Of a stretch of 64,000 nucleotides of DNA, positions 48,899 through 57,103 are shown one piece after another; position 1 is the first letter of the stretch, and every line of letters starts with the position of its first letter. The stretch comes from Streptomyces sp. NBC_01233 (GTDB taxonomy: Bacteria > Actinomycetota > Actinomycetes > Streptomycetales > Streptomycetaceae): assembly GCF_035989305.1 (NCBI RefSeq), contig NZ_CP108514.1:8846501-8910500 (forward strand), written 5' to 3'. Under the pieces are notes generated by a model that was not told where the DNA came from, did not search any database, and saw nothing but the letters and a program-made list of their open reading frames with translations. The translations under genes and the position numbers were made by a program.

Positions 48899-49921
48899 CT
48901 ACCCGATTCCCGAGTTCCCCGCCGCAGGGTCCGGCGGCCCCGCGATCCGGGCCAGCCGGGCGTACGAGTCCAGGAGTGCCGTGCGGTCGTACGTGGAGGT
49001 GGTGACCAGGAGTTCGTCCGCGCCCGTCAGGGCGGCGACCTCGGAGAGCTGCGCCGCCACCTGGTCCTCGGTGCCGTGGACGTGGCCGGCCAGGGCGCCC
49101 TCGTACAGGTCCCGCTCCTTCGGGCTCATCTCCAGGGCCTCGATCTCCTCCGCCGGGCGCAGCGGCGGGAAGCTGCCCCGGGTGCGGGAGCGGGCGACGG
49201 ACCAGGCCTCCGGGAGGAGGATGCGGTGCGCCTCCTCCATGGTGGCGGCGACCGCCACCGTTCCGGAGACGACCACGTACGGCTCCGCGGCCCGGGCGGA
49301 GGGCCGGAACTCCTTGCGGTACGCCTCCACGATCCCACTCACCCGGTCGCGGGCCCGCAGGTCGCCCACCACCAGCGGCAGTCCGGCCCGTGCGGCGATT
49401 CCGGCTCCTTCACCGGTGGCCAGGACGTACGCCGGTATCCGCAGCCCTTCGGCGGGGCGGGCGTGCACCTCGGGGTGCGCCCGCTGGGTGCCGTCGAGCC
49501 AGCCCAGCAGCTCGGCCAGCTGCTCCTCGAAGCGGTCGGCGTCCCCGGTGTCCCGGCCGAGGGCGCGCCGGATCCCGTTGGTGAAGCCGACCGAGCGCCC
49601 GAGTCCCATGTCGATCCGGCCGGGGAACAGCGACTCCAGCACCCCGAACTGCTCCGCGACCACCAGCGGCTGGTGGTTGGGCAGCATCACCCCGCCCGTG
49701 CCGACCCGGATCCGGCGGGTCGCGCCGGCGACGGCCGCGGCCAGTACGGTCGGCGCCGAGCCCGCGACCCCGGGCACGCTGTGGTGCTCCGACACCCAGA
49801 AGCGGTGGTAGCCGAGCTCCTCGGCCGCCCGGGCCAGCTCCACGGTGTCGCGCAGGGCCTGCGGGGCCGGGTGGCCCTCGCGGGTGCGGGACCGGTCGAG
49901 TATCGAGAGTTTTCGGATCAC
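48899..49921 (-). CDS. LLM-class flavin-dependent oxidoreductase
   Basis: 340 residues from GTG 49921. Luciferase-like barrel marks: [60 protein letters not shown] and [14 protein letters not shown]. It resembles the MsnO8-like subgroup that uses FMNH2. Substrate unknown. ATG 49960 would add 13 residues that do not match the family start. Confidence 0.9.
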   Translation of the reverse strand: MIRKLSILDRSRTREGHPAPQALRDTVELARAAEELGYHRFWVSEHHSVPGVAGSAPTVLAAAVAGATRRIRVGTGGVMLPNHQPLVVAEQFGVLESLFPGRIDMGLGRSVGFTNGIRRALGRDTGDADRFEEQLAELLGWLDGTQRAHPEVHARPAEGLRIPAYVLATGEGAGIAARAGLPLVVGDLRARDRVSGIVEAYRKEFRPSARAAEPYVVVSGTVAVAATMEEAHRILLPEAWSVARSRTRGSFPPLRPAEEIEALEMSPKERDLYEGALAGHVHGTEDQVAAQLSEVAALTGADELLVTTSTYDRTALLDSYARLARIAGPPDPAAGNSGIG

Positions 49922-50010
49922 AGGGGAGTCAACGTCCGGGGGCCGCCAGGATTCCCCCATCCCCTCGGCCGGGCCGAGCCCGTGTCCGTGCCCGGCCCTA
50001 GGCTGGCCGG

Positions 50011-50505
50011 ATGAGCGAGAAGAGCACCTCTCGGCCGCTGGCCGTCTTCGACATCGACAACACCCTGGCGGACACCGGCCATCGCCTGCACTTCCTGGAG
50101 CGCCGCCCCCGCGACTGGACCGGCTTCTTCGGTGCGGCTCCGGCCGATCCGCCGCTCGCGCGCGGGGTGGCGCTGGCGGTGGAGAGCGCGGCCGACTGCG
50201 AGGTGGTGTACCTGACCGGGCGCCCCGAGCGGTGCCGGGCCGACACCGTCGACTGGCTCACCCGGCACGGGCTGCCCGAAGGGCGGCTGTGGATGCGGGG
50301 GAACCAGGACCGGCGGCCGGCCCGCACGACCAAGCTGGAGGTGCTGGGGCGGATCGCCCGCAGCCGCGAGGTGCGCATGTTCGTGGACGACGACGAGCTC
50401 GTCTGCCAGGCCGCGCGCGCCGCCGGCTTCCGGGTGGTACCGGCCGACTGGGCGGGGGACGCGCCGGAGCTCGAATCCGCGCAGGAGGTCGAGGGCCGGA
50501 CGTGA
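50011..50505 (+). CDS. HAD-family phosphatase
   Basis: 164 residues. Motif I VFDIDNTLADTGHRL (nucleophile Asp), motif II VVYLTGRPERCR, a lysine in RTTKLEVLGRI and motif IV MFVDDDELVCQAA. A small soluble HAD of the acid phosphatase/polynucleotide 3'-phosphatase-like shape; substrate unknown. Convergent with the dodecin gene. Confidence 0.88.
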   Translation: MSEKSTSRPLAVFDIDNTLADTGHRLHFLERRPRDWTGFFGAAPADPPLARGVALAVESAADCEVVYLTGRPERCRADTVDWLTRHGLPEGRLWMRGNQDRRPARTTKLEVLGRIARSREVRMFVDDDELVCQAARAAGFRVVPADWAGDAPELESAQEVEGRT

Positions 50506-50542
50506 CGGGCCGGGGCCGGGGGGCGAGCCCTGGGCGGGGGCT

Positions 50543-50758
50543 TCAGTCCTCGCCCTCGAGGCGGAAGCCGACCTTGAGGCCCACCTGGTAGTGGGCGATC
50601 TCCCCGTTCTCGATGTGGCCGCGCACCTGGACCACCTCGAACCAGTCCAGGTTCCGCACGGTCTGGCCCGCCCTGGCGATCCCGTTGCGGATGGCCTGAT
50701 CGATGCCCTCGTGGGAGGTGCCGACGATCTCGGTCACCCGGTACGTGTGATTGGACAT
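50543..50758 (-). CDS. Dodecin (flavin-storage protein)
   Basis: 71 residues: YRVTEIVGTSHEGIDQAIRN GIARAGQTVRNLDWFEV, ending HYQVGLKVGFRLEGED. Length and motifs fit dodecins, dodecameric flavin or CoA binders that buffer free FMN. Confidence 0.93.
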   Translation of the reverse strand: MSNHTYRVTEIVGTSHEGIDQAIRNGIARAGQTVRNLDWFEVVQVRGHIENGEIAHYQVGLKVGFRLEGED

Positions 50759-50868
50759 GGGGGTCTCCCGACAGTGGGTGGCTTTTGCCTGGTTCTACGG
50801 TGCCCCAGTACGTCCCACTCCGCGAGCTATGCGCCAACAATCCCGAGCGAAAGGCCCTTGACCGGCCT

Positions 50869-50884
50869 ATTGGTCTATGCCAAT
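50869..50884. promoter_or_regulatory. dre-like (DasR) operator ATTGGTCTATGCCAAT
   Basis: Matches 12 of 16 positions of the DasR site ACTGGTCTAGACCACT and lies 46 bp before the sugar-binding protein start. TTGACC at 50858-50863 just upstream can be the -35, so the site would cover the promoter spacer. Confidence 0.6.
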
Positions 50885-50930
50885 TTCGAGCCATCTGAGA
50901 TCGAGCCCCCAGAAGGTGACCCTCTTGAAG

Positions 50931-52187
50931 ATGCGCTTCCCCGCCCTGTGCACCGCCCTCGCGGCCGCAACCGCCCTCACGGGCTGCAGCCAGTTGGCCG
51001 ACTCGGCCGCAGGGCCGCAGAAGGTGACGCTCTGGCTGATGAAGGGCAGCGCCTCGGAGGCCTTCATCGACAAGTTCACCGCGTCGTTCGAGCACGAACA
51101 CCCCGGTGTCGACCTGGACGTCGAGATCCAGGAGTGGACGGGCATCGGCGACAAGGTGAACGCCGTGCTCGACGGCACGAGCAAGGAGACCGCCGACGTC
51201 ATCGAGGTCGGCAACACCCAGGTGGCCCAGTACATCGAGAAGGGCGGCCTCTCCGAACTCACCCTCGAAGGCCTGCGCGAATGGGGCAGCAAGGACTGGC
51301 TCAAGGGCCTCGCCGACCCGGGCAGCATCAACGGCGCCCAGTACGGCGTCCCCTGGTACGCCGCCAACCGGGTGGTCATCTACCAGAAGGACCTCTTCGC
51401 GAACGCCGGGATCAAGACCCCGCCCAAGAACCGCCAGGAGTGGATCCAGGCCACCCAGAAGCTCGACAAGGGCGACCAGCAGGGCATCTACCTCGCGGGC
51501 CAGAACTGGTACGTCCTCGCCGGCTTCATCTGGGACGAGGGCGGCGAACTCGCCGTCGAGACCGGCGGCATGTGGGTCGGCACCCTCGACGACGAGAAGG
51601 CCCTGGCCGGCATGGACTTCTACAAGCAGCTCCAGGCCCTCGGCGACGGCCCCAAGGACGCCGACGAGGAGACGCCCCCGCAGTCGCAGGTCTTCGCGCG
51701 CGGCCAGACGGCGCAGATCATCGCCCCGCCCGGCCAGGCCGCCGAGATCGAGGCGGCCAATCCCGCCCTGAAGGGCAAGCTGGGCTTCTTCCCGATCCCG
51801 GGCAAGACCTCCGACAAGGCGGGCGCCGTCTTCACCGGCGGCTCCGACCTGATCATCCCGGAGCGTACCGGACAGCGGAAGCACGCCGTCGATGTGATCA
51901 CGGCCCTGGTCAGCGAGAAGTGGCAGACCGAACTCGCCCGCACGATGAGCTACGTACCGAACAAGACCACCCTCGCCCACGTCGTCGAGGGCAACGAGGG
52001 CGCCACCAACATGGCCCCCGGCGCCGCCCAGGGCCGGGCCACCCCCACCTCCGCCCGCTGGGCCGAGGTGGAGGCGAAGAACCCGATCAAGCCCTTCATG
52101 ACGGCCGTGCTCACCGGCCGGGACCCCAAGCAGGCGGCCCGGTCGGCCTCCGAGGAGATCGGCAAGGTCCTCAGCTCCGACCGCTGA
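50931..52187 (+). CDS. DasA-like sugar-binding ABC lipoprotein
   Basis: 418 residues. Lipobox AAATALTGC, lipidated Cys near residue 18. Family-1 solute-binding fold: KVTLWLMKGSASEAFIDKFT, EIQEWTGIGDKVNAVLDG, ADVIEVGNTQVAQYIEKGG, GAQYGVPWYAANRVVIYQKD and FTGGSDLIIPERTGQR. The WLMxGS, EWTGIxDK and DVIEVGNTQ motifs resemble DasA, the N,N'-diacetylchitobiose-binding protein. No permease or ATPase gene is beside it, so it must share a transporter encoded elsewhere or bind for sensing. The dre-like site supports amino-sugar control. Confidence 0.88.
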   Translation: MRFPALCTALAAATALTGCSQLADSAAGPQKVTLWLMKGSASEAFIDKFTASFEHEHPGVDLDVEIQEWTGIGDKVNAVLDGTSKETADVIEVGNTQVAQYIEKGGLSELTLEGLREWGSKDWLKGLADPGSINGAQYGVPWYAANRVVIYQKDLFANAGIKTPPKNRQEWIQATQKLDKGDQQGIYLAGQNWYVLAGFIWDEGGELAVETGGMWVGTLDDEKALAGMDFYKQLQALGDGPKDADEETPPQSQVFARGQTAQIIAPPGQAAEIEAANPALKGKLGFFPIPGKTSDKAGAVFTGGSDLIIPERTGQRKHAVDVITALVSEKWQTELARTMSYVPNKTTLAHVVEGNEGATNMAPGAAQGRATPTSARWAEVEAKNPIKPFMTAVLTGRDPKQAARSASEEIGKVLSSDR

Positions 52188-52388
52188 GCCGGGCAGCCGC
52201 CGCGTTCCCCACGCGTTCACCCACGCGTTCATCGAAGAGTCCACCGCCACCCTCACCGCCGAGTTCAGCGTCCGCACATCCAAGGGCCGCTGAGCGGTCA
52301 TGTCGAATCCAGCCGGTCACGGAAGAAGTAAAGGAGCCAGGCCACGCACCTGCCGGCCTGGCCCTCCGTGCCCGGATCAGGAGCCGCC
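52188..52388. other. Gap between the sugar-binding protein and OlsB-like genes
   Basis: 201 bp. A short open stretch ending in HAFIEESTATLTAEFSVRT at 52218-52291 before TGA may be a gene tail relic that I cannot assign. ACGCGTTCAC/ACGCGTTCAT is directly repeated. AGGAGC at 52378 serves the next gene. Confidence 0.35.
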
Positions 52389-53231
52389 ATGACCATCGCA
52401 CCCCTGTCCCCGTCCCCCCTTTCCTCCCCCTCCCCGCTCACCGTCCCCGGCGCCCCCGCCCCCCTCACCCCCACCGCGCCCCGGGGCACTGCGCCGGCCG
52501 CCGACCCCCACTACGCCGTACGCCTCGCCCGCGACGAGTCCGAGGTGCGCGCCGCACAGCGCCTGCGCCACCAGGTCTTCGCCGGCGAGCTCGGCGCCCG
52601 CCTCGACGGGCCCGAGCCCGGCCTCGACTCCGACGCCTTCGACACGTACTGCGACCACCTCCTCGTCATCGAGGAGGAGACCGAGCAGGTCGTCGGCACC
52701 TACCGGCTGCTGCCCCCGGAACGCGCCGCCGTCGCAGGCCGCCTCTACTCCGAGGGTGAATTCGACCTCTCCGCCCTCGCCCCCATCCGCCCCGACCTGG
52801 TCGAGGTCGGCCGCTCCTGCGTCCACCCCGACCACCGCAACGGCGCCGTCATCGCCCTCATCTGGGCCGGCCTCGCCCACTACATGGACCGCACCGGGCA
52901 CAACTGGCTCGCCGGCTGCTGCTCGATACCGCTCGCCGACGGCGGGGTCCTGGCCGCCGCCACCCGCGAGGCCGCCCTCGCCCGCAGCCTCGCCCCCGAG
53001 GAGTACCGGGTCACTCCGCACCTCCCCTGGAGCCCCGGGGGCATCACCTTCCCCGACCGCATGGAGCTGCCCCCGCTGCTGCGCGGCTACCTGCGCCTCG
53101 GCGCCTGGGTCTGCGGCGAGCCCGCCCTCGACGCCGAGTTCGGCTGCGCCGACCTGTACGTGCTGCTCTCGCTGCGCCGCACCAACCCGCGCTACCTGAA
53201 GCACTTCCGCTCGCTCGTCCCGGGCGCATGA
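52389..53231 (+). CDS. GNAT acyltransferase, ornithine N-acyltransferase (OlsB)-like
   Basis: 280 residues. A Pro/Ser-rich N-terminus of 40 residues precedes the OlsB/hemolysin-like GNAT fold: RAAQRLRHQVFAGELGARLD, DTYCDHLLVIEEETEQVVGT, LVEVGRSCVHPDHRNGAVI and ITFPDRMELPPLLRGYLRLG. OlsB adds a 3-hydroxyacyl chain to ornithine, making lyso-ornithine lipid. The stop overlaps the next start (ATGA), and that gene is the matching O-acyltransferase type. Confidence 0.82.
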   Translation: MTIAPLSPSPLSSPSPLTVPGAPAPLTPTAPRGTAPAADPHYAVRLARDESEVRAAQRLRHQVFAGELGARLDGPEPGLDSDAFDTYCDHLLVIEEETEQVVGTYRLLPPERAAVAGRLYSEGEFDLSALAPIRPDLVEVGRSCVHPDHRNGAVIALIWAGLAHYMDRTGHNWLAGCCSIPLADGGVLAAATREAALARSLAPEEYRVTPHLPWSPGGITFPDRMELPPLLRGYLRLGAWVCGEPALDAEFGCADLYVLLSLRRTNPRYLKHFRSLVPGA

Positions 53232-54181
53232 GCGTCTGGCTGCCCACCTCGCCCTGCACCCCCGAGGCCTGTGCCGGCCACGAGGGGAGCACCGCGAGCG
53301 TCCCGCGGGCGGTGCTCAGGCTCGCCGCCGCCGTCGCCCTGATCCTGCTGGGGGTCCTGGGCGCCCCGCCGGCCGGGCTGCTGCCGGACGGCCCCCGGCG
53401 CACGGTCGTACGGGCCTGGTCGGCCGCCCTGGTACGGGCCTTCGGCATACGGATCACCGTGCACGGCAGCCCGGGGCCGGGCGGCGGCCGCCTCCTCGTC
53501 CCCAACCACATCTCCTGGCTGGACATCCCGCTCGTGGCCGCCGTCATGCCCTGCCGGATGCTGGCCAAGAGCGACATCCGCGCCTGGCCGGTCCTCGGCC
53601 GCCTGGCCGGGAGGGCCGGGACGCTGTTCATCGAGCGCGACCGGATCCGCGCCCTGCCCGCCACCGTCGAGACCGTCACCGGCGCGCTGCTGGCCGGCGA
53701 CCGGGTCACCGTCTTCCCTGAGGGCTCCACGTGGTGCGGCCGCGCCCAGGGGACCTTCCGCCGGGCCGCCTTCCAGTCGGCGCTGGACGCGCGGGTTCCC
53801 GTACAGCCCGTGCGGCTCGCGTACCTGCTGTGCGACGGGACCCCGGCCGGGGCGCCCGCCTTCGTCGGGGACGACCCGCTGACCGCCTCCCTGTGGCGGA
53901 TCGCGCGGGCCCGCGGGGTACGGGCCGAGGTCAGGCTGCTGCCGCGGATCCCGCCGGGCCGGTACGCGGACCGGCGGGACCTCGCGGCAGCCGCTCAGCA
54001 GGCCGTGCTCGGAGCCTCAGCCCCGACCCTGCTGCCGGGACTGCGTCCGTCGGGCCTGGCGGCTCAGCCGACCGCGCCGCCGGCGACCGACAAGGACAGC
54101 GCGAACCGGCCCGCCGCGTCCGTCCACCACTGGGTCAGCTCCAGTCCCGCCGCCGCCAACTCCTTCCGCACGCCCTCCTGA
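53228..54181 (+). CDS. 1-acyl-glycerol-3-phosphate/OlsA-like acyltransferase
   Basis: 317 residues. One membrane helix (AVLRLAAAVALILLGVLGA), then the PlsC motifs: VPNHISWLDIP (HX4D), GRAGTLFIERDR and VTVFPEGSTWCG. Next to OlsB it most likely finishes ornithine lipid by O-acylation. Its last 39 codons overlap the end of antisense egtD and may not be part of the conserved protein. Confidence 0.85.
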   Translation: MSVWLPTSPCTPEACAGHEGSTASVPRAVLRLAAAVALILLGVLGAPPAGLLPDGPRRTVVRAWSAALVRAFGIRITVHGSPGPGGGRLLVPNHISWLDIPLVAAVMPCRMLAKSDIRAWPVLGRLAGRAGTLFIERDRIRALPATVETVTGALLAGDRVTVFPEGSTWCGRAQGTFRRAAFQSALDARVPVQPVRLAYLLCDGTPAGAPAFVGDDPLTASLWRIARARGVRAEVRLLPRIPPGRYADRRDLAAAAQQAVLGASAPTLLPGLRPSGLAAQPTAPPATDKDSANRPAASVHHWVSSSPAAANSFRTPS

Positions 54182-55038
54182 CGGAACTTCGCCGAGACCT
54201 CCGTCAGGATCTCCTCACCCGCCGCGAACGGCACCACCAGATCCAGCGCCCGGATCTTCACCACCAGCTCCGACCGGGCCCGCAGCCTCATCTCGATCCA
54301 CTCCTGCTCCTTGTTCCACACCGCCACGTGCGCGAAGTCGGCGGTGTGGAAGTCCGCGCCCAGTTCCCGGTTGACGACCGCCAGCACGTTCTTGTTGAAC
54401 TCGGCCGTCACGCCCCGCGCGTCGTCGTACGCCGACACCAGCACGGCCTCGTCCTTCACCAGGTCCGTGCCCATCAGCAGCGCGTCCCCGGGCGACAGCA
54501 TCGCCCGGACGGACGCCAGGAACACCGCACGCTCCGGCGGCAGCAGGTTCCCGATCGTGCCGCCCAGGAACACCACCAGCCGGGGCCCGGGGGAGTCCGG
54601 CAGTTGCAGCGCGGCCGTGAAGTCCGCCAGCAGGGCGTGCACCCGCAGCCCCGGATGAGCCGCCAACAGGGTTTCGGCCGCCCCCCGCAAGGCGCTCTCG
54701 CTCACGTCCACCGGGACGTAGGTGTCCAGCGCGGGCATCGCCTCGATCAGGTGCCGGGTCTTCTCCGAGGACCCGGAACCCAGCTCCACCAGGGTGCGGG
54801 CGCCGCTCTCGGAGGCGATCTCCCGGGCCCGCTCCAGCAGGATCTCCCGCTCCGCGCGGGTCGGGTAGTACTCGGGCAGCCGGGTGATCTCCTCGAAGAG
54901 CTCACTGCCCCGCGCGTCGTAGAACCACTTGGGCGGCAGCACCTTGGGGAGGCGCGTGAGCCCGTGCAGCACGTCCGTGCGCAGCGCGGTCTCCGCCGCG
55001 TGCTCGTCGAGGGTCCGGGTCAACTGGAAGTTGGTCAC
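54064..55038 (-). CDS. egtD: L-histidine N-alpha-methyltransferase
   Basis: 324 residues from GTG 55038 (AAGGAGA upstream). SAM fold: LVELGSGSSEKTRHLIEAMP, YVPVDVSESALRGAAETL and RLVVFLGGTIGNLLP. It trimethylates histidine to hercynine, the first ergothioneine step. Start overlaps the egtC stop (GTGA). No egtE (C-S lyase) follows, so that enzyme must be elsewhere. Confidence 0.95.
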   Translation of the reverse strand: MTNFQLTRTLDEHAAETALRTDVLHGLTRLPKVLPPKWFYDARGSELFEEITRLPEYYPTRAEREILLERAREIASESGARTLVELGSGSSEKTRHLIEAMPALDTYVPVDVSESALRGAAETLLAAHPGLRVHALLADFTAALQLPDSPGPRLVVFLGGTIGNLLPPERAVFLASVRAMLSPGDALLMGTDLVKDEAVLVSAYDDARGVTAEFNKNVLAVVNRELGADFHTADFAHVAVWNKEQEWIEMRLRARSELVVKIRALDLVVPFAAGEEILTEVSAKFRQEGVRKELAAAGLELTQWWTDAAGRFALSLSVAGGAVG

Positions 55039-55793
55039 GGGGAGTTCTCCTTGAGCGGGGTCAGTTCGACCCGCGTGCGGGTGGCGGTCAGCAGGGTCCG
55101 GTCGGGCACTTCGCACCACCGGGGGTCGTCGTCGTACGGCTCGGAGGCCACCACGGTGCGACGGGCGCCCGCATCGGCCAGGTACCAGAGCGAATCCCCC
55201 CACGCCGTGGCGGCGATCATCGCGCCGTTCGTCACCAGCAGGTTCAGCCGCGAGCCGGGAGCCGCCGTGGCCAGGTCCCGGACCGGCTCGGCCAGCGCCG
55301 CGCCCAGGTCGTCCCCGGCCCGCAGCCGGTGCAGGACCAGCGCCCAGACCAGCGCCGAGTCCGTGCGCGCGGCCAGCCGGAGCAGCTCCTCGGGCGGCAG
55401 CCCGGCAGCGAGCGGGGCCGCAGCCTCCGGCCAGCCCCGTATCGCGCCGTTGTGGCTGAACAGCCACGGCCCCTCCGCGAACGGGGCGGCCGCCGCCTCC
55501 CCGTCGGCCCCGGGCAGCGTGCCGTCCCGTACGGCGGCCAGCACGGCCCCGCTGCGCACCACCCGGGCGAGATCGGCGAAGGCCAGGTCGGACCAGACCG
55601 GCCCGGACCGCCGGTAGCGGGCGGGTACCGGGTCGCCCTCCGCGTACCAGCCGATGCCGAAGCCGTCGGCGTTGACCGTGCCGGACCGCTGCCGGCGCGG
55701 CTCCCAGGACTGGCGCACCAGCGAGTGCTCGGGTTCGCTCAGCAGCTTCCGGAGCTCCACCACCGGTCCCAGATAAGCAAGGTGACGGCACAT
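55035..55793 (-). CDS. egtC: Gamma-glutamyl hercynylcysteine sulfoxide hydrolase
   Basis: 252 residues. The class II glutamine amidotransferase start MCRHLAYLGPVVELRKLL has catalytic Cys2. Later GFGIGWYAEGDPVPARYR, GPWLFSHNGAIRG and RTDSALVWALVL. It removes the gamma-glutamyl group after EgtB acts. Overlaps egtB (ATGA) and egtD (GTGA). Confidence 0.95.
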   Translation of the reverse strand: MCRHLAYLGPVVELRKLLSEPEHSLVRQSWEPRRQRSGTVNADGFGIGWYAEGDPVPARYRRSGPVWSDLAFADLARVVRSGAVLAAVRDGTLPGADGEAAAAPFAEGPWLFSHNGAIRGWPEAAAPLAAGLPPEELLRLAARTDSALVWALVLHRLRAGDDLGAALAEPVRDLATAAPGSRLNLLVTNGAMIAATAWGDSLWYLADAGARRTVVASEPYDDDPRWCEVPDRTLLTATRTRVELTPLKENSP

Positions 55794-57103
55794 CAGACGT
55801 CCCTCGCGGTCCGGAAGCCGGAGAAGATCTGCCGCCGTACCGGAAGGTCCCAGTTGCGGAAGGTGCCCCGGCAGGCCACCGGGTCCACCGCGAAGGAACC
55901 GCCCCGCAGCACCTTGTGCTCCGGGCCGAAGAACACCTCCGAGTACTCCCGGTACGGGAAGGCCCGGAACCCCGGGTACGGCAGGAAGTCGGACGCGGTC
56001 CACTCCCACACGTCGCCGATCAGCTGGCGCACCCCGAGCGGGGAGGCTCCGGCCGGGTAGCTGCCCGCGCGGGCCGGGCGCAGGTGACGCTGCCCCAGAT
56101 TGGCCAGGGCCGCGGTCGGGTCCGCGTCGCCCCACGGGTAGCGGGCCGAGCGGCCGGTCGCCGGGTCGAACCGGGCGGCCTTCTCCCACTCGGCCTCCGT
56201 GGGCAGCCGCCGCCCCGCCCAGCGGGCGTAGGCGTCCGCCTCGTACCAGCTGACGTGCAGCACCGGCTCGTCTTCCGGAACCGGTTCGGTCACCCCGAAG
56301 CGGCGGCGCAGCCACTGGCCCGCCTCCCGGTGCCAGAACAGCGGGGCTTCGATGGAGTGTTCGCGGATCTGCTGCCAGCCCGGCGCTGCCCACCAGCGGG
56401 GATCGCCGTAACCGCCGTCCGCGATGAAGGCCAGGTACGCAGCGTTGGTCACCGGCACCGTGTCGATCCAGAAGGGCGCGGTGTCCCGGACGTGCGCGGG
56501 CCGCTCGTTGTCCAGCGACCACGGCTCGGTGGAGGTGCCCATGGTGAACGGGCCCGCCGGCACGAGGACTTCGGCGACGAGCGGCGGATCGTACGGGGCG
56601 TCCGGATCCGGCGCGGCCAGCACGGGCGCGCCCCGCCGCAGCTGATGGGTGATCAGCATGGTTTCGTCGTGCTGCTGTTCGTGCTGGGCGATCATCCCGA
56701 AGGCGAAGCCGTCGTCGAGGAGCGCGCTGCCCTCCAGTGGGGTGCGCTCCAGCAGGTCGAAGACCCGGCCGCGCACCTCGGCCGTGTACCGGCGGGCCTC
56801 CTCGGGCCCGAGCAGGGGCAGCTTGGGCCGCTCGGCACGGGGATGCTCGAACGCGTCGTAGAGCGGATCGATCCCGGGGCGCATGGACTCGCGCCCGGCG
56901 ACGTTGCGCAGCAGCCAGAGCTCCTCCTGGTTCCCGATGTGCGCCAGGTCCCAGACGAGGGGGGACATCAGCGGCGAGTGCTGGGCGGTCAGGTCCGCGT
57001 CGCTCACGGCGTCGGTGAGCCCGGCCGTACGCACGCGCGCGGCGGTCAGGGCGGCGGCCGCCCGCTCCCGCAGGGCTTCCCGGGACGGGTGCGAGGTGGT
57101 CAC
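55793..57103 (-). CDS. egtB: Hercynine oxygenase EgtB, from an internal start
   Basis: From GTG 57103, preceded by a perfect AAGGAGG seven bases away, the product is 436 residues. The DinB-like N-terminus supplies the iron ligands: His55 in LAHIGNQEELWLL and HX3HXE at H141-EQQ-H145-D-E147. The formylglycine-generating-like C-terminal half has GPFTMGTS, WYEADAYARWAGRRLPTEAE, GDVWEWTASDF and LRGGSFAVDP. It couples hercynine and gamma-glutamylcysteine to the sulfoxide with O2. The same frame continues upstream into EgtA without a stop. Confidence 0.9.
   Translation of the reverse strand: MTTSHPSREALRERAAAALTAARVRTAGLTDAVSDADLTAQHSPLMSPLVWDLAHIGNQEELWLLRNVAGRESMRPGIDPLYDAFEHPRAERPKLPLLGPEEARRYTAEVRGRVFDLLERTPLEGSALLDDGFAFGMIAQHEQQHDETMLITHQLRRGAPVLAAPDPDAPYDPPLVAEVLVPAGPFTMGTSTEPWSLDNERPAHVRDTAPFWIDTVPVTNAAYLAFIADGGYGDPRWWAAPGWQQIREHSIEAPLFWHREAGQWLRRRFGVTEPVPEDEPVLHVSWYEADAYARWAGRRLPTEAEWEKAARFDPATGRSARYPWGDADPTAALANLGQRHLRPARAGSYPAGASPLGVRQLIGDVWEWTASDFLPYPGFRAFPYREYSEVFFGPEHKVLRGGSFAVDPVACRGTFRNWDLPVRRQIFSGFRTARDV

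Noticed and set aside
50908..51045. CAGAAGGTGAC repeated before and inside the sugar-binding gene
   Set aside because: Short similarity; probably chance.
52218..52291. Gene remnant ending in SVRTSKGR
   Set aside because: Only about 24 codons; no family could be named.
49998..52301. Long minus-strand open frame opposite the DasA-like gene
   Set aside because: Antisense shadow with no recognisable domain.
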